From: Eleginops maclovinus
Lineage: Eukaryota; Chordata; Actinopteri; Perciformes; Eleginopidae
Direction: 5' to 3'
Length of the DNA stretch: 64,000 nucleotides
Assembly: GCF_036324505.1 (NCBI RefSeq)
Contig: NC_086364.1
Coordinates: 20,320,648-20,384,647, forward strand
Shown: piece by piece, positions 45,880-58,258 of the stretch
How the letters are laid out: each line of letters opens with the position of its first letter
How positions within the stretch are numbered: position 1 is the first letter of the stretch
Made by a program: the position numbers and the translations under genes
The notes under the pieces: generated by a model
The model's database searches: none
The model's input: the letters and a program-made list of their open reading frames with translations, nothing else
What the model was told of the DNA's origin: nothing

Positions 45880-47523
45880 AAATCAACGTGAGAAAGGCCA
45901 GGGGGCCAGATAACACCAACCCCCGGGTGCTCAAGTTGTGCACCGGACAGTTAGCAGGAGCTTTTCAGCACCTCTTCAGTCTCTCTTTGAAGCTGATGAA
46001 GGTGCCTGAGATCTGGAAGACTTCCTGCATTGTCCTGGTGCCCAAGAAAACACGCCCCAGCACTCCAGGAGGCTACAGGCCTGTAGCTCTGACTTCTCAT
46101 GTCATGAAGATCTTTGAGAGACTGATCCTGCAGCATCTCAAACCCCTTGTGTGTGACTCCCTGGACGGTCTACAGTTTGCGTACCAGGCCAACATCGGTG
46201 TAGAGGATGCCCTCTCTACATGCAGCGCAGAGCCAGCTCACACCTGGAGAAGCCGCACAGCTCACTAAGAATCCTGTTCTTCGACTTCTCCAGCGCCTTC
46301 AACACCATCCAGCCACACCTGCTCACTGAGAAGCTGTCACTGATGCAGGTGGATCACAGCTTGGTGGTCTGGATTACTGACTACCTCACCAGCAGACCTC
46401 AGTATTTCAGATTGCAGGGCAGCGTTTCTGATGCGCTGGTGAGCAAAACTGGAGCCCCCCAAGGAACTGTGCTGTCACCATTCCTGTTCACCCTCTACAC
46501 CTCTGACTCTCACTTCAACTCCTGCTCATGCCACCTACAGAAGTTCTCCGATGACTCGTCCATCGCCAGCTGCATCACAGATGACAACGAGGGAGAGTAC
46601 AGGGCCCTGATGGAGAACTTCGTAGGCTGGTTCGACAACAACCACCTCCAGCTCAACATCAGCCACACTAAGGAGCTGGTGGTGGACTTCAGGCGGAGCA
46701 CGAAGAGGTCTCTAACCCCCATCACCATCAGGGGGGAGGATGTGGAGGTGGTGAACAGCTACAAGTTCCTGGGAGTGCACTTGAACAATAAACTGGACTG
46801 GAGTGACAACACTGATGCTCTCTTCAGGAAGGGACAGAGCAAGCTTCCTGAGGAGGCTCAGGTCCTTCAACGTGTGCACGAGGCTGCTGCAGACGTTCTA
46901 TCAGTCTGTGGGGGCCAGTGTGCTCTTCTTTGCCGCGGTGTGCTAGGGGGGAAACACCAACAAAAGGGATGCTGACAGGCTGAACAAGCTCGTGAGGAAG
47001 GCTAGCTCTGTGGTTGGAGTTAAACTGGACAATCTGGAGGAGGTGGTTGAGGGGAGGACGAGGAGGAAACTGGACAGTATCCTGGATAACCCCTCCCACC
47101 CCCTCCACGCAGAGCTAGTGCAGATGAGGAGTACGTTCAGCCACAGACTCATCCCACCTCGGCACAGCTAAGCGCCTGGGAAACTCCTTTGTGCCTGTAG
47201 CCATCAGGCTGCACAACAAGGGGTTAACCATGTGACCCACTGACAATAACCCGGACTGCACATCAAGCCTGCACTCTTGCACTTTTGCACAATAACTTTG
47301 ACCTGCACTCTCTTTCTGGACACATACTTGTGTATATTTTTTAACAATTCTTTCGTTACTTATCTGTATACACTTTTTTAGAATTTAGAATTAAAAATGT
47401 TTGTTTGAAATTTGTGTTTCATAACCCTGTGTGAACCTGTACTGTTTTTCCTCTTCGCTGTTGCTGCATAAACACTCACATTTCCACATGGGGATCAATA
47501 AAGGTACATCTTATCTTATCTTT
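45880..47523 (+). mobile_element. Dead L2/Rex-like non-LTR retrotransposon
   Basis: Reverse-transcriptase ORF fragment read on the + strand, 5'-truncated near 45880. Pieces in order: RKARGPDNTNPRVLK (45891 on); PEIWKTSCIVLVPKK and GGYRPVALTSHVMKIFERLI; then a frameshift near 46205-46225; ILFFDFSSAFNTIQ; GAPQGTVLSPFLFTLYTSD; the catalytic-type FSDDSS box near 46544; NHLQLNISHTKE; YKFLGVHL. A second frameshift near 46845 is followed by LNKLVRKASSVVGVKLD with a stop at about 46945. It ends with a short tail AATAAAGGTACATCTTATC TTATC at about 47498-47521. At least two frameshifts and one stop make it inactive. Confidence 0.9.
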
Positions 47524-50500
47524 TAAGATTGTCTTTGTGCATTGGTAATCTGACCCCTTTAACACATTCAGTCTTGAGAGCGGTGTGCATGTTGTCGTCT
47601 TCCAGCAAACACCCCCCCCCCCCCCCTCCGGTGATCCACCATAAAACCCTGCAAGCCACCGTGTGATGATTGGCAGGTACCCCATGAGAGCTGAATGTAT
47701 GAATGTGTGTGTGCTTCAAGTGGGGGGTTGGTGAGTGTGTGGTGATGTCAGTCATCTATAAGACTCATGTTTATTGCATATTGTGTGTTTGTCTCTGGTT
47801 GTTTCACGCGATCAGAAAACATGACTCTGCAATTAGCTTTGGGTCACAATCAAGATTCAAAGGTTTTATTGTCATATGCAGAGAAGCTATTCTGTCAGAT
47901 ACTGTAAAGTGAAATAAAACACTCTTTATTGTAGTAAATAATAAACTGTGACATGCAAACAGTGGTGTTATGTTGCTGCAGCTTTAATAACAGTACAGTT
48001 TTCTTCTTCTGTGGTGAACGAGACAAGACGCAGCGCTGTGTGAGGGGTCAGTAAATGAATTTATTCCTGCTGTTCATTTGAGGAATATTGTATAAAATAT
48101 GATTAACATGGTTATACATTCAGGCTTTATTAGCAGCCAAGGTAAGATGTTGTTTTTTTGTTTTGAACGGTGTGTGCTTATGCAGGGGGCATCTTTCTGT
48201 TTATTTATTAATGTATTTCTTTTCCAGAGAGGACAACCCCCACCCCCACCCCCCCCGAATAAATCAATGCTGTAAGCTCCGTCCCCTGTGGGTTAATGCA
48301 GCCACATGTCTCAGAAAGTCTGAAATCATTTACCTGATCCTTCAACTGATAGACAGAATTAACCCAATGATGATATTTGGATAGGTTTGACGTGGGCTGA
48401 TAAGAGGTGAAACGACACGGGTGAAAGAAAGAAAAACTCAAAACATGAGTCAGGGATAACAAATGTCCCGCTCTGTAATCTCTGGTCGGCAGAATAAAAA
48501 CAGTGTTAGTCGTCGAATGAAAAATTGACTGTGGTTTGTATTGACTCAGCAGTGTTTCAGGGTATAAATCATGTGTTTCTTTTCCCACCCACATAAAGCA
48601 CAAGCTTGGAGCTTTAATTTGGCACTCCACCAAAGAAACCCAGTTGGTGTTTAGGCTATAAAAAGACTTAATCTACCATCTGCTCCTGCAGTAACGCATC
48701 ACTGGGATAAGCAGAGAAACAATCACATTCATGTGGAAGAATTGGACGTAAACCACCAATTGTTCTTCTGTAGGTGGAGAGCGCAGTAATGGTGTTTTAT
48801 AAGTCGTTTTTATTGGATTATTTTGCTGATGGATGTATTAAACTCACCACCATGCCAGGCTATAATAATTTAGGAAGGACCCATTGTGTTGGGAGGGTAA
48901 CTAGTGCCGTACAATTACTCAATACCTGTAACACATGTAACCAATAACATAACTCATGTATCACATTATAAACGTTGTGTTAATTCTGCATGTCTTAATT
49001 AATATATTGGCGTTTCCTTCTAGTAATCCACTTTGTTTTTTAAAAATTCGGATTACCTCTTTTTATGAAACTGTATGGTACTAGGATTACCTTTTTGGTA
49101 TCCTAATGACGTTATCCGGTTACTTGGATATACCTAAATTAAGGCAACATAAATTGCTTTTTAAAAAAAAGTCTCAGAATTCTTAGATAAAGTCAAAACT
49201 ACATTTGAATTTTTACTTTTGGTCCCATTTTTTCCCCTCATATGGCCCTAATCCTCTTCCGTAGATTCATGACTAAGCTGTTTAATAAAAATGTATTGAA
49301 TACCATCACGATGCAAGAGCAGCAGCCACCTCGAAGTGGAGATAGCCCCCCCTCGAACACCACAAGAAAAACATACGCGAGGAGATGAAGGCTGCCTCCT
49401 GCACTTGGGGTGAAAAGACAGCAACAATAGGGCCCTAATAATCTCAAGGCTTTGTCTGAATTCCCAGTCGGACAGATTTTGAAGAACAAAGGCTGGCTTG
49501 GTCCCTTCGGAGCCCAGGCCGGGACATGAGCTCTGATCTCCGCTGGTGACTCCCTCCCCTCCCTTGGGTATCGTTATGGGCGACAGGTCGCTGCTGCACT
49601 GGACCCCGGTTCGAGTCCCGCTTGGAACACATATTCCCTTCTTTCCCCCTTTAAATCTCTCTATCCATTTTAATTCACATAAAATAGCCAAAACACATTA
49701 AGATAAGAATAATACATAACAGTACAAATAATCTTTAAAAATTGTGCTGCCTCTTCTTGGTGGTACGTTTGTTTTTCCTACCGAAAACACGGAAGAGTAA
49801 CCACCTAAAGCAACCGGAACACCGAGAACCAAACATCGGTCTCTTCTCTCCGCTCAAGCCGTCTAAAGCTGCTGTTTCTCGGCGTCTCTTCTACTCTCTC
49901 TCCGCTCCCTCTCTGGTTCTGCGGTCTGTCGTATCGCGCTTCCTCTCCACCTACCAAATGGGGGTTCCTTGAAACCGGCTCACTGTGAGGAGGCGGGACT
50001 GTACGGCAGGGGAGCTTGAAACCTCCGCTTTTTTTTATCAACATTTTTTTTACAAATGTAGCTCGGATTGGTTTACCTCAAAGGAAATTTCTGGATGATA
50101 AAATAAAAAAAGAAGTATGACAGCACCGTGTAAGAGGAGGGCATGTTTTTAGAGTCCCAAAGGTCAAACTACTCCTTTCTGAATTTTAGCATAATGGCAG
50201 CTTTCCTCCTCTTCTAATGCAAATCTGTGTGCGTCCCCGCTAAAACTCAACACAAGGAGACATGCAGCGCTGCTTGAACTACAGGCTGTTCATGTGCATT
50301 TGCATACCGAGAGCCTGGCTTTATTACTGGGTGAGAATAACAAATAAAACTGCCATTAAGGTGACGACAAATACATCTTAGTACTTTCCTTGGTGACATG
50401 CTAACAGACCTGTGATACATGCCAGAAGACTAGGTTATAACTCACAATTTAACTCAAATAAATAATTAAAACACAGGCCATATTCTCAATTTATAAAGAT

Positions 50501-51230
50501 TACTGTTATTGCATGGACTTTTTCTCAGTATTCCTGGCTATGATGGATGTGCATGAACATGTCCAATAGTGCTAATCTATGTTATTGGTTTTTCACTTTT
50601 CTTTTCTTCCCGTAAGTATATAGGTTTATATGCATAATGACTGCCACATTATGGGTAGTGTTGGGTTGGCCTATGGGGAAAACAACGCCCAAATTGTGGC
50701 CTCGCAAATGAAATTGAATAATTCAATTAGCATTAATTGAAGGAGCCTTTAGAAATCGTGAGATTGCTATCTCAAGTGTTTGATGTTTGCATACAGGCCC
50801 CTCGTCTGCCTTTTGGAGGGTTTAATGGAAAGTTTATTTACTAGCTATTATCCAGTAAGAAAGGGTACACTGAGGCCCACACAACGTTAAAACCAGTGTA
50901 ATATATTAACGGTAACAACACCCCCAGACTTCTAAATCTTCGAGCGTCTATTATAATTAGCGTGGAAATCGGTGAGGGGGGGTCGCCTTGAAACTGCCCC
51001 CCACCCCCCCCTGCAAAAAAAAGAAACCCACCGCTTGTTTTGATCACTCAGTCTTGAAGGGAGAGGGGACCTTGAAACAGCTCAACCTCCTTGCTCCATA
51101 ATTGGTTTTATAGTGCTGGCGAGCGGCCAGGTTGTTTTTTTAACACGGAGGACTTTGATTGACACTTCTCGCAGCCAAACAGAACGCAGCTGTGTGAAAC
51201 GTTCTGTGCTGGTCCTTGGTTGGTTGGTAG
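47524..51230. other. Intergenic, no gene seen
   Basis: Holds a poly-C run (about 47610-47627), a retroposon-type 3' end at 47845-47930 (AAGGTTTTATTGTCATATGC), and a short stretch at 49600-49622 with a tRNA B-box-like GGTTCGAGTCCC that does not fold as a tRNA. A GC-richer stretch at 49740-50000 gives no recognisable protein. Confidence 0.5.
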
Positions 51231-51238
51231 CCAGGAGA

Positions 51239-51421
51239 GGGGCGGGGTTTGTAAAAACAATGCTGTGTTTCATTGCTGAAGAGTTTACGGACGCGTCAGG
51301 GGCTCCCCCCCCTCCCCAGTTATAGCACAGTTTACCTTCGGACGAGCCTGTAATGGACTACTCCAGTTCTCCCAGCAACCTGGACGGATTTTAAGAAAGC
51401 ATTTTTTAGCTCCACATTCAA
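51239..51421 (+). promoter_or_regulatory. tnrc18: Probable tnrc18 promoter and untranslated exon 1
   Basis: A GC box GGGGCGGGG at 51239-51247 is followed by a pyrimidine-rich leader and a consensus donor CAA|GTAAGC with GT at 51422. The surrounding ~1.5 kb is richer in CpG than the flanks. That this exon joins the coding exon at 52959 is an inference; the exact start is unknown and other first exons are possible. Confidence 0.4.
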
Positions 51422-52967
51422 GTAAGCGCGCGGCATGTTTTTTTTCCTGTTTGGGTTCCCTTTTTTCTCATAGACCAACCGAGTTTTGAGGGTATTAAAC
51501 ACATTTTGAGCTGTAAATGTAAGTGAAAAGGGCGCGGAGGGGTGCTAACGACATTTTGGATTTTTTAGGAGCTGTTGTTGGTGTTAAAATGCTACTTTTG
51601 TTGGCATTTCCGCCGAAAAAGTTGTGTGTGTGTTAGTTAAAGGAACCGTGAAAAAGTTTGAAACGTGGCTGAAATGCAGCCGTGCTCCTCTGCCGCCGAG
51701 CCGCATGGGTCACCGCGGAGGAAGGGTTACAATTGAATTTAACCTCCCCAGTGTGTTTCAGAGGCGCTTTTACAGGCAATATTTGTGTCTGGTGAAGCTA
51801 TTATTCACTCAAAGAGAAATAAAGCTTTATTGTTTCTGAACCAGCCTATTCTTCAGATCCCGCCCGCCTGCATATCACGAGTCTCCGCTGTTTGCTTGAA
51901 ACCTTTAAGGCTAAGTTGTTGTTTTAAACTTAAATTCCCGAATTTTAAAACGTTTTAGTGTGTATTTAAGAGGGTTTATGTACGGAAAAGGCACCAAATT
52001 GTCTTAGGAAAATGTCCCAGTAGCTTGTTGTTGTTCTTCCTAAAGTAACTTTTATTCTAGTGTTGCGTTTTTTAAATACACAAATATCGATGTTTGCGAA
52101 TATTAAGTCTTACCTGTTTTGTTAAATTTATAAAATCGACTGTTAACAGTTTTAAAACGCCTTGGGTCGATTGAGATTTTTAACTGAAAAAAGCAGTCTC
52201 GTTATGATATCAAACACACATTTATATCTGAATGGCAGTTTGTAATCCTACATATTTAAGATCCAGAAGGTAGCTTCTTTGAACCGAAGTGTTTTGGGTT
52301 TGATTTCTTTCCATGAGCAGCTCCCATGTCCAAAAAAGCCCGGACTACATTCTCCTCTCTGGGCAACAAAACACCGCTGATTAATGATGCAGGCTTTTTG
52401 CAACCTTATTTATTTTTAACCCGTTTGAAATTTATATTTGATGCGCCCTTTCAGTATTTATGGTGTATTGGTTTACAGGGCGACTCGACCCATAGCTTGC
52501 ATTGCTGATTTACGGCTTCGGAAACAGCTGGGTAATCGGAAAAAGGCAGAATAGGTTGTTCAAAATTTGACCGTATCCGTTTCGGCTTGTTTTCATGGCC
52601 CGAGCAGAGCAGCTGGGCTCCGGCGTCTCCTGGCTGTGTTTCCCCGGGAAGAGGAGCTCCGGGTCGGCTCGTTGTGCAGCGCAGAGAGGGTGGGGTGCTG
52701 CTGCTACTCCAACATTAGATCATAATATTGTAGATTTAAGTTAAATATGCATTAAGATCTGCAGTTCAGAGGCATCAGGAGCAACTCGTACGCGTTTTCT
52801 GTCGATCAGCTTTCTCTACGTTTAGTTTTTTAAGTGGTTTTCCAAACTGCGTCATTGCACATATGGACCGCCTGTAGGCTGGGAACAGGAGAAAACCTAA
52901 AACAGTTTATTTAACAATATAAATGAAGGAAATGTTTTCTTGTATTTGTTTTTTTTAGGAGAGCAGA

Positions 52968-53018
52968 ATGGCTGAAAAGGAGCCAGAATCGCCTGGAAAA
53001 CTAAAGACATTATTATAG
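52968..53018 (+). promoter_or_regulatory. Upstream ORF in tnrc18 5' leader
   Basis: A 16-codon frame, ATG GCT ... TTA TAG (MAEKEPESPGKLKTLL), lies just after the exon acceptor (TTTTTTTTAG, exon from 52959) and ends 68 nt before the main ATG. Its CAGAATGG start context is good (A at -3, G at +4), so it could reduce translation of the main frame. Confidence 0.55.
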
Positions 53019-53086
53019 GGTTTTTTTGGGAATACGGGGCCTATCCGAACGGACTATTTCTTTCACAACTTTCCCCACTGTGGATA

Positions 53087-53279
53087 ATGGATGGCAGAGA
53101 TTTTGGACCCCCCCGATCCGTCCACGTACCGCCTCCGTTGTTGGCGGGTCTGGCCATGGAGTCTCACCGACTCGGAGCAGCAGCTGCAGCCGGGAGGATC
53201 CCTCCCTCTCCCGGCCACCCACCGCCTCTCCACTCGGGAAAATTCATGCCATCGGCCATTAACGTACATCCACACCACA
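53087..53279 (+). CDS. tnrc18: tnrc18-like, first coding exon (partial gene)
   Basis: The exon runs from an acceptor at 52957-52958, through the ATG at 53087, to a donor CCACA|GTGAGT with GT at 53280. It codes 64 residues plus one base: MDGRDFGPPRSVHVPPPLLA, then GLAMESHRLGAAAAAGRIPP, a proline-rich stretch and GKFMPSAINVHPHH. The MDGRDF start and Ser/Pro/His-rich low-complexity text are those of TNRC18 and its relative BAHCC1, large nuclear chromatin proteins with a C-terminal BAH domain. RSVH-PPPLL-GLAM-SHR fits TNRC18 better. In human, TNRC18 lies downstream of ACTB on the same strand, as here. The rest of the gene is beyond the window edge or too diverged to see. Family and synteny statements are from memory. 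Confidence 0.8.
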
Positions 53280-53373
53280 GTGAGTATACGATGTTTGACT
53301 GCTCCGTAAACGCCTCGAAAAACACATCCATCAGATGATCTAACTGAAATAACGCTTCGCAAAAATGCCCAGC

Positions 53374-53512
53374 TTGTGCGGTCATCTACTGGAAATGTAA
53401 CCAGATGTAGATTTCATAAGGAGGTGTGGCTGTTTATAAAGCCGTGGCAAGTTTCTGATGTCCAAGTATTGTTTCTGAATCCATAAGAGTAATATTACCT
53501 GGGGACCTAACC
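53374..53512 (+). repeat. Local direct repeat, copy 1
   Basis: GGAAATGTAACCAGATGTAG, then ATTTCATAAGGAGGTGTGGC and TGTTTATAAAGCCGTGGCAA. It is about 85-90% like 53852-54009. Confidence 0.88.
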
Positions 53513-53589
53513 AAAAAAGAGACCCTCTTGCCTGTAAATGTGAACTTGAAATAACGCTGGGCATAAAACGTCCCTGCACAGCTCTTCTC

Positions 53590-53720
53590 TGATTCAGAAT
53601 ACTTTATTGACCATCACATTAACAAATAATGGAAATGTGTTTTTCGGCACTTGCAAATAAGACAACACTGTACAACATACGATTCATACACAGAAAATAG
53701 AGAAAAGGCACCTTAAAGTG
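53590..53720. repeat. Retroposon 3'-end fragment between the direct repeats
   Basis: AGAATACTTTATTGACCATC, then TGGAAATGTGTTTTTCGGCA and GCAAATAAGACAACACTGTA, of the same general type as the other ACTTTATTGA tails in the window. Confidence 0.55.
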
Positions 53721-53851
53721 TCTGTCATAATAAAAGTGCACAGTGGTTTGTTCTTCCACTTGCTTGGGTCCGTTAAAATAAATAATTTACTATACATTAA
53801 AATTAGGTGATGGTGTTGGTCATAGAGGCTTAACAATGGGGGGAAGGGAGG

Positions 53852-54009
53852 GCTCGTGTGGTCATTGCTCCTGTGGAAATGTAACCAGATGTAGATTTCA
53901 TAAGGAGGTGTGGCTGTTTATAAAGCTGTGGCAAGTTTCTGATGCTAAAGTATTGGATCTGGATCCTCAGCCTTTTTGCATTAGGGGAATATTTACCTGG
54001 CAACCCACC
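53852..54009 (+). repeat. Local direct repeat, copy 2
   Basis: Second copy of the 53374-53512 block (GGAAATGTAACCAGATGTAG onward), starting about 480 bp after the first. Confidence 0.88.
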
Positions 54010-54434
54010 GCTGAGTGTGTTTTAAAAACTCGTGTGGTGTGGGTGTTGTTGCAGCAGTATGCGGGTCAGGGTGCAATGGCCTTGAATTGCATGTGGACCA
54101 TTACACCATCATTGCTGTGGGAGCAGATGCAGTCTATATGTGTGTGTACTGCGGAGAGTGGGGGTGGCAAAGTTGCGACCCCCTCTTACCCTGTTAGTGG
54201 GAACATTTCCTGGAGTGTTTGTGAGAGGTAAAAATGGCTTTGGTCCAGCCTCCTGTTTTTGGAGTAAAAGCCACTCTCACGGAACATTTGGCTGCTGCTT
54301 TTTACCTGCGTTTGTGTCCTTGCTGTTGCTTTAAGTGCACTAGGGGAATCTGAGTGAGTGAAAGGGATCGAGTGTGTGCTTAAACAAGTGTGTTGGCTGC
54401 AGAATCTGGATTGGGGTTGATGTGTTTGGCCATT

Positions 54435-54600
54435 AAGATAAGATTTGACTTTGTTGATCCTAGCTTGGGAAATGTTTTCGCCACAGCAGCATGGTAAAAC
54501 AAGGCGTTGCTCATAATGGAAAAGAGTAGATAAGAGTATAATAATAAAACAAATATAAACATAGGGTGTTACATAAAGAGTGCAAGGAACAGCATATTAC
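54435..54600. repeat. Retroposon 3'-end fragment
   Basis: TAAGATTTGACTTTGTTGAT followed by CCTAGCTTGGGAAATGTTTT and CACAGCAGCATGG, then an A-rich region. Same type as the repeat in tubulin intron 2. Confidence 0.6.
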
Positions 54601-54953
54601 ATTACATATAAAAGGAACATTGTGAACGCACTACAGATGGTTTTAAAGACAAGGTGTGCCATGATTCAGCTCCTTAAAGCAAACCCTCTGTGTTTGTTTA
54701 CATCACTTAGGTGTGTGTGCGTGTGCACGCGCGTGCGCTCTTCTGTCAATGGATCATCTGTAAATGTTATTCCCGACTGAGCTTCCCTTTTTTTCCTTTC
54801 ACTGCCACGCACAGCGATGTCTGCTCATCCTATCAGTAATGGAAGCCTTGAAATAACATCGTGCCAAAAAAATGTGCGGATGCAAATCTTCCATGTTTGC
54901 GTATGGTTTTGTGGTCAGTCAAAGGGAAAGTCAGAGCACTGTAATCTAGGTTC

Positions 54954-54958
<5 letters not shown>

Positions 54959-55021
<63 letters not shown>
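54959..55021. repeat. (GT)n microsatellite
   Basis: About 63 bp of GT. Confidence 0.97.
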
Positions 55022-55023
<2 letters not shown>

Positions 55024-55074
55024 GGAAACTAGTTCTGCTGGAAAGTCTGACAAAATGCTCTCATCGGGTTTCTT

Positions 55075-55275
55075 ACATTAAGTGGTGTAAAGTTACTAAG
55101 TATATTTTTTCTCAAATACTGTACTTAAGTACAGTTTTGAAGGACTAGTACTTAGTATTTAAATGTGTTGCTTCTTTACTTCGATTCCACTTCAGAGGTA
55201 AATCGTGTACTTTTACTACATTATGTAATACCTTTAGCTCTGCCTTTACTTAAGTACTTCTCCCACCTCTGCATA
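55075..55275. repeat. TAAGTACTTAAGTAC-type interspersed repeat
   Basis: Contains GTGGTGTAAAGTTACTAAGT, AATACTGTACTTAAGTACAG and TTACTTAAGTACTTCTCCCACC, a widespread fish repeat type. A decayed relative is at about 7885-7985. Confidence 0.7.
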
Positions 55276-55301
55276 ATGATCCAGCTGCATCCAATAACAG
55301 A

Positions 55302-55446
<145 letters not shown>

Positions 55447-56757
55447 GTCCTCCTGGTGTAGCGTGGGTTCAATGCAGCACTTGTCACTTTTGGAGCATCC
55501 TATATGCTCCCGGGGCCGGGCTCTGATGAAGCGTTAATTTGACACACCGACAGGGCCCACACACTCACCTCGCACATGAAAAAAACTGCCAGAGATTAAA
55601 TCAACTCGCAGCGGGGGAGCGGTGGCATGATTGATGGATGCGTAACGGCAAAAATGTGCGAGTTTGTAGCAGATAATTGAACTGATTTTGGTTGAAATAT
55701 TTGCAGGTTTAAGCAAATAGCATTCCTGCAAAACGTCTTTCCAGCCGTGTGTGTTTTTCCTTCATTCTCCCTCCTGTGGATTTGAAACGAGCTGAAAATG
55801 ACTTGCGGTGTTCGGTTTTGCTCATGTGTAACAACTTGATGTGAAGCCAAAGGGAGGGGGGTTAAGTGAAGTGGAATTGACCCAAACCACCTTTCCAGCC
55901 CAGATTGGTAGCTTTAAACACTCCTCTTTTCAAACGGGATGCATTTGATTCTGCCCACACACTGACCTTCTCACTCTCGGACTCTCATCTCCCACAGCCT
56001 CCACCCACTGGAGCTCCGACTGTACGATGCAGGTCATTTAGCTTTATGGCACTCCTCAAAATCCAATCCCCACACATTACATTAACCAATTGAGATCTCA
56101 GTCCCGCGCTTATAATAACCCCGCACGGCCCGTTACATGATAATGACCCACTAATTGCAAATGTTCGTAATGTTCCCGTTTTATTTGCAATAAACAGCGG
56201 GTCTCAGGGATCCGCTGGCAAACAGAGGAGCTGCAACTGTTTTTGTCTTATATCAAAGGTGTCATTTATACTGGGGACACTGGGAACATGCCCTCACTTC
56301 TTATGGAAATGGCACATTTATTCCCCACCACATAAAATGCTCTGAAAATAGCTTGCACGACGAATTTTACATACTCAAGAACCTTTCACTTCTGGTGGGT
56401 GTATTTCTTGGGAGCCAAGTGGTGCAGTTTGGACATATGACATATTTAATACCAGAAAACTTTGAATAGAGAAGAGTAAAGCAGTTGTTGCTCCCGCTCT
56501 GCAGCGTAACGTAAATACTGCACTAGTTGTCAACAAAAAAAAGCTGTGAAGATTCCCCCTTAGCGTACTGGCTCTTAAATGACCCAAAGTCATGCATGCA
56601 CTGATCTGAAACTTGAACAAATTCTTAAGAGTTTCTTCTTGTGCATGTTTTACGTACTTCCTCTGAGAACCCGGGAATGCTGTTGGGTCAGGTTTGTGAT
56701 GACCTGGTCTTTAGGTGTGTTAGAGGAGCCCTTTAATATTTGATTTTGTGCCTCTGC

Positions 56758-57056
56758 TGTGACATGTTCAAAAAGCTCTTTATGTTTCTGCTGCAGCACC
56801 TCTTTTCACCCTCTGTCTGAAACCAGAGCCCAGTCTGCTGTGATTGGTTAGCTGGCCAGCTCTGTTGTGATTGGTCAACCAGTTAGCGATGTACCGCCCG
56901 TTAGCCTATGTTGCATAGCTAGCCAATAGAAGAGTTAGTGTTAGATAGGGATGTCAATGTGGGAGAGAAACTCCCTCTGCAGGGAACTTTGTGAGTTTAG
57001 CCTTTGCAGACCATTAACATGCATTAAAACCTGTATAACACACTACAGGAAAGGGA
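56758..57056 (+). repeat. Dispersed repeat, copy 2
   Basis: Reverse complement of 870-1212: GACATGTTCAAAAAGCTCTT, the TGCTGCAGCACCTCTTTTCA stretch, CCCAGTCTGCTGTGATTGG, and an end at GTATAACACACTACAGGAAA. Confidence 0.8.
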
Positions 57057-57994
57057 TATTGCTAACAAATAGCTAGCCTACGTTACTAGTAGATTGCTAA
57101 CGCCGATGGTTTACATGTGTTTCAGGGAATTCGAGTCATGTTGTTTTTGGCTGACCTCCTGATTGCAGGGTTGGCTGCTTCTAGCTGTGCCAACACACCC
57201 CCTTATTTCCCAGGAGTCTCCATTATTTTTCTGTTACTTCTAATGGGATTTCCACCTGACTTAACTGAGTGTCTTCTCTGTTTCCACATCTTAAAGGTTC
57301 CCAGTGTGTGTGTGTGTGTGTGTTGGTATTAAATGCCTGGTGAGGCTGCAAGGTTTGTTGACATTTGTGCAGCTTGTTCACTCTATAAATACATCATTTT
57401 CCATGAGCAGAACTGCAGCACATATCCCTGTTCATTCACACAGGTTTTCTATCTAAACACGATGGGGTCTGAGTCACTGTTTATAGACCTAGAAATGCTG
57501 TAAATGGTCCTCTGTCTCGAGGAGGTTTGCCCAGCCTCCACCACCAGATTGAGGCCATCTGTCCTCCCTCTGGCATCCGACAGCAGCCGAGGTGGGACCT
57601 GCTGTAATGTGATGGGGCTTGAGAGACTCTGCTAGTACTGTTAAATAGACCTTTAACAATTAGTGATCTATAGAAGAAGAATCCCTTTACTAATTTGAGC
57701 TTCTTTAGAGAGATCTTTCACGCAACCATGGCAGAAAATGCTGTTTCATCCTCTTAATTTGGAGACGTCCCGCTTATCTATGTTTTTACAGCATAACTCT
57801 CTGAATATCTTAAGTTGTTTATTGGTACTGGACATTTATTCATGTATTACAGTAAATCATTAATCTAGGAGATAAAATGCAGGTTAATCAATAATGAAAA
57901 CAGTCGTTGCAGCCAGTATGTTAAAGGTTGCTGATTGTTTTACTGTGAAGGGCATGCAATATGAATCTGGATTCTGCACGTGGTGTTACATGTG

Positions 57995-58258
57995 ACGGGA
58001 GAGCCCAGTCTGCTCTGATTGGTCAACTGGCCAGCTCTGTTGTGATTGGTCAACCCCTTTTTAGATGTCCCGCCCCTTAGCCCATCAAGTACAATGTGTT
58101 GGAGCAAATAGCAGCACAAGTGATGCATAGTGATGTCAGTATGTCACGGAAGTAAGCAAAGGAGTACAATGGAGGCGTTTCACACAGGCGGAGGGGACTT
58201 TGGAATTTTAGACCATTTACATGCATCAAAACCTAGGTAACACACTTCAGGAAAGAGA
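57995..58258 (+). repeat. Dispersed repeat, copy 3 (partial)
   Basis: Begins at GGGAGAGCCCAGTCTGCTCT and continues through CTGGCCAGCTCTGTTGTGAT and GACCATTTACATGCATCAAA to GTAACACACTTCAGGAAAG. It lacks the first ~75 bp present in copy 2. Confidence 0.8.

Noticed and set aside
49565..49640. tRNA-like stretch with GGTTCGAGTCCC
   Set aside because: The T-stem and acceptor arms do not pair and no A-box at proper spacing is clear. At most a decayed SINE head.
53836..54231. 131-codon frame in the presumed tnrc18 intron
   Set aside because: It covers repeat copy 2 and low-complexity sequence, resembles no known protein, and lacks supported splice sites.
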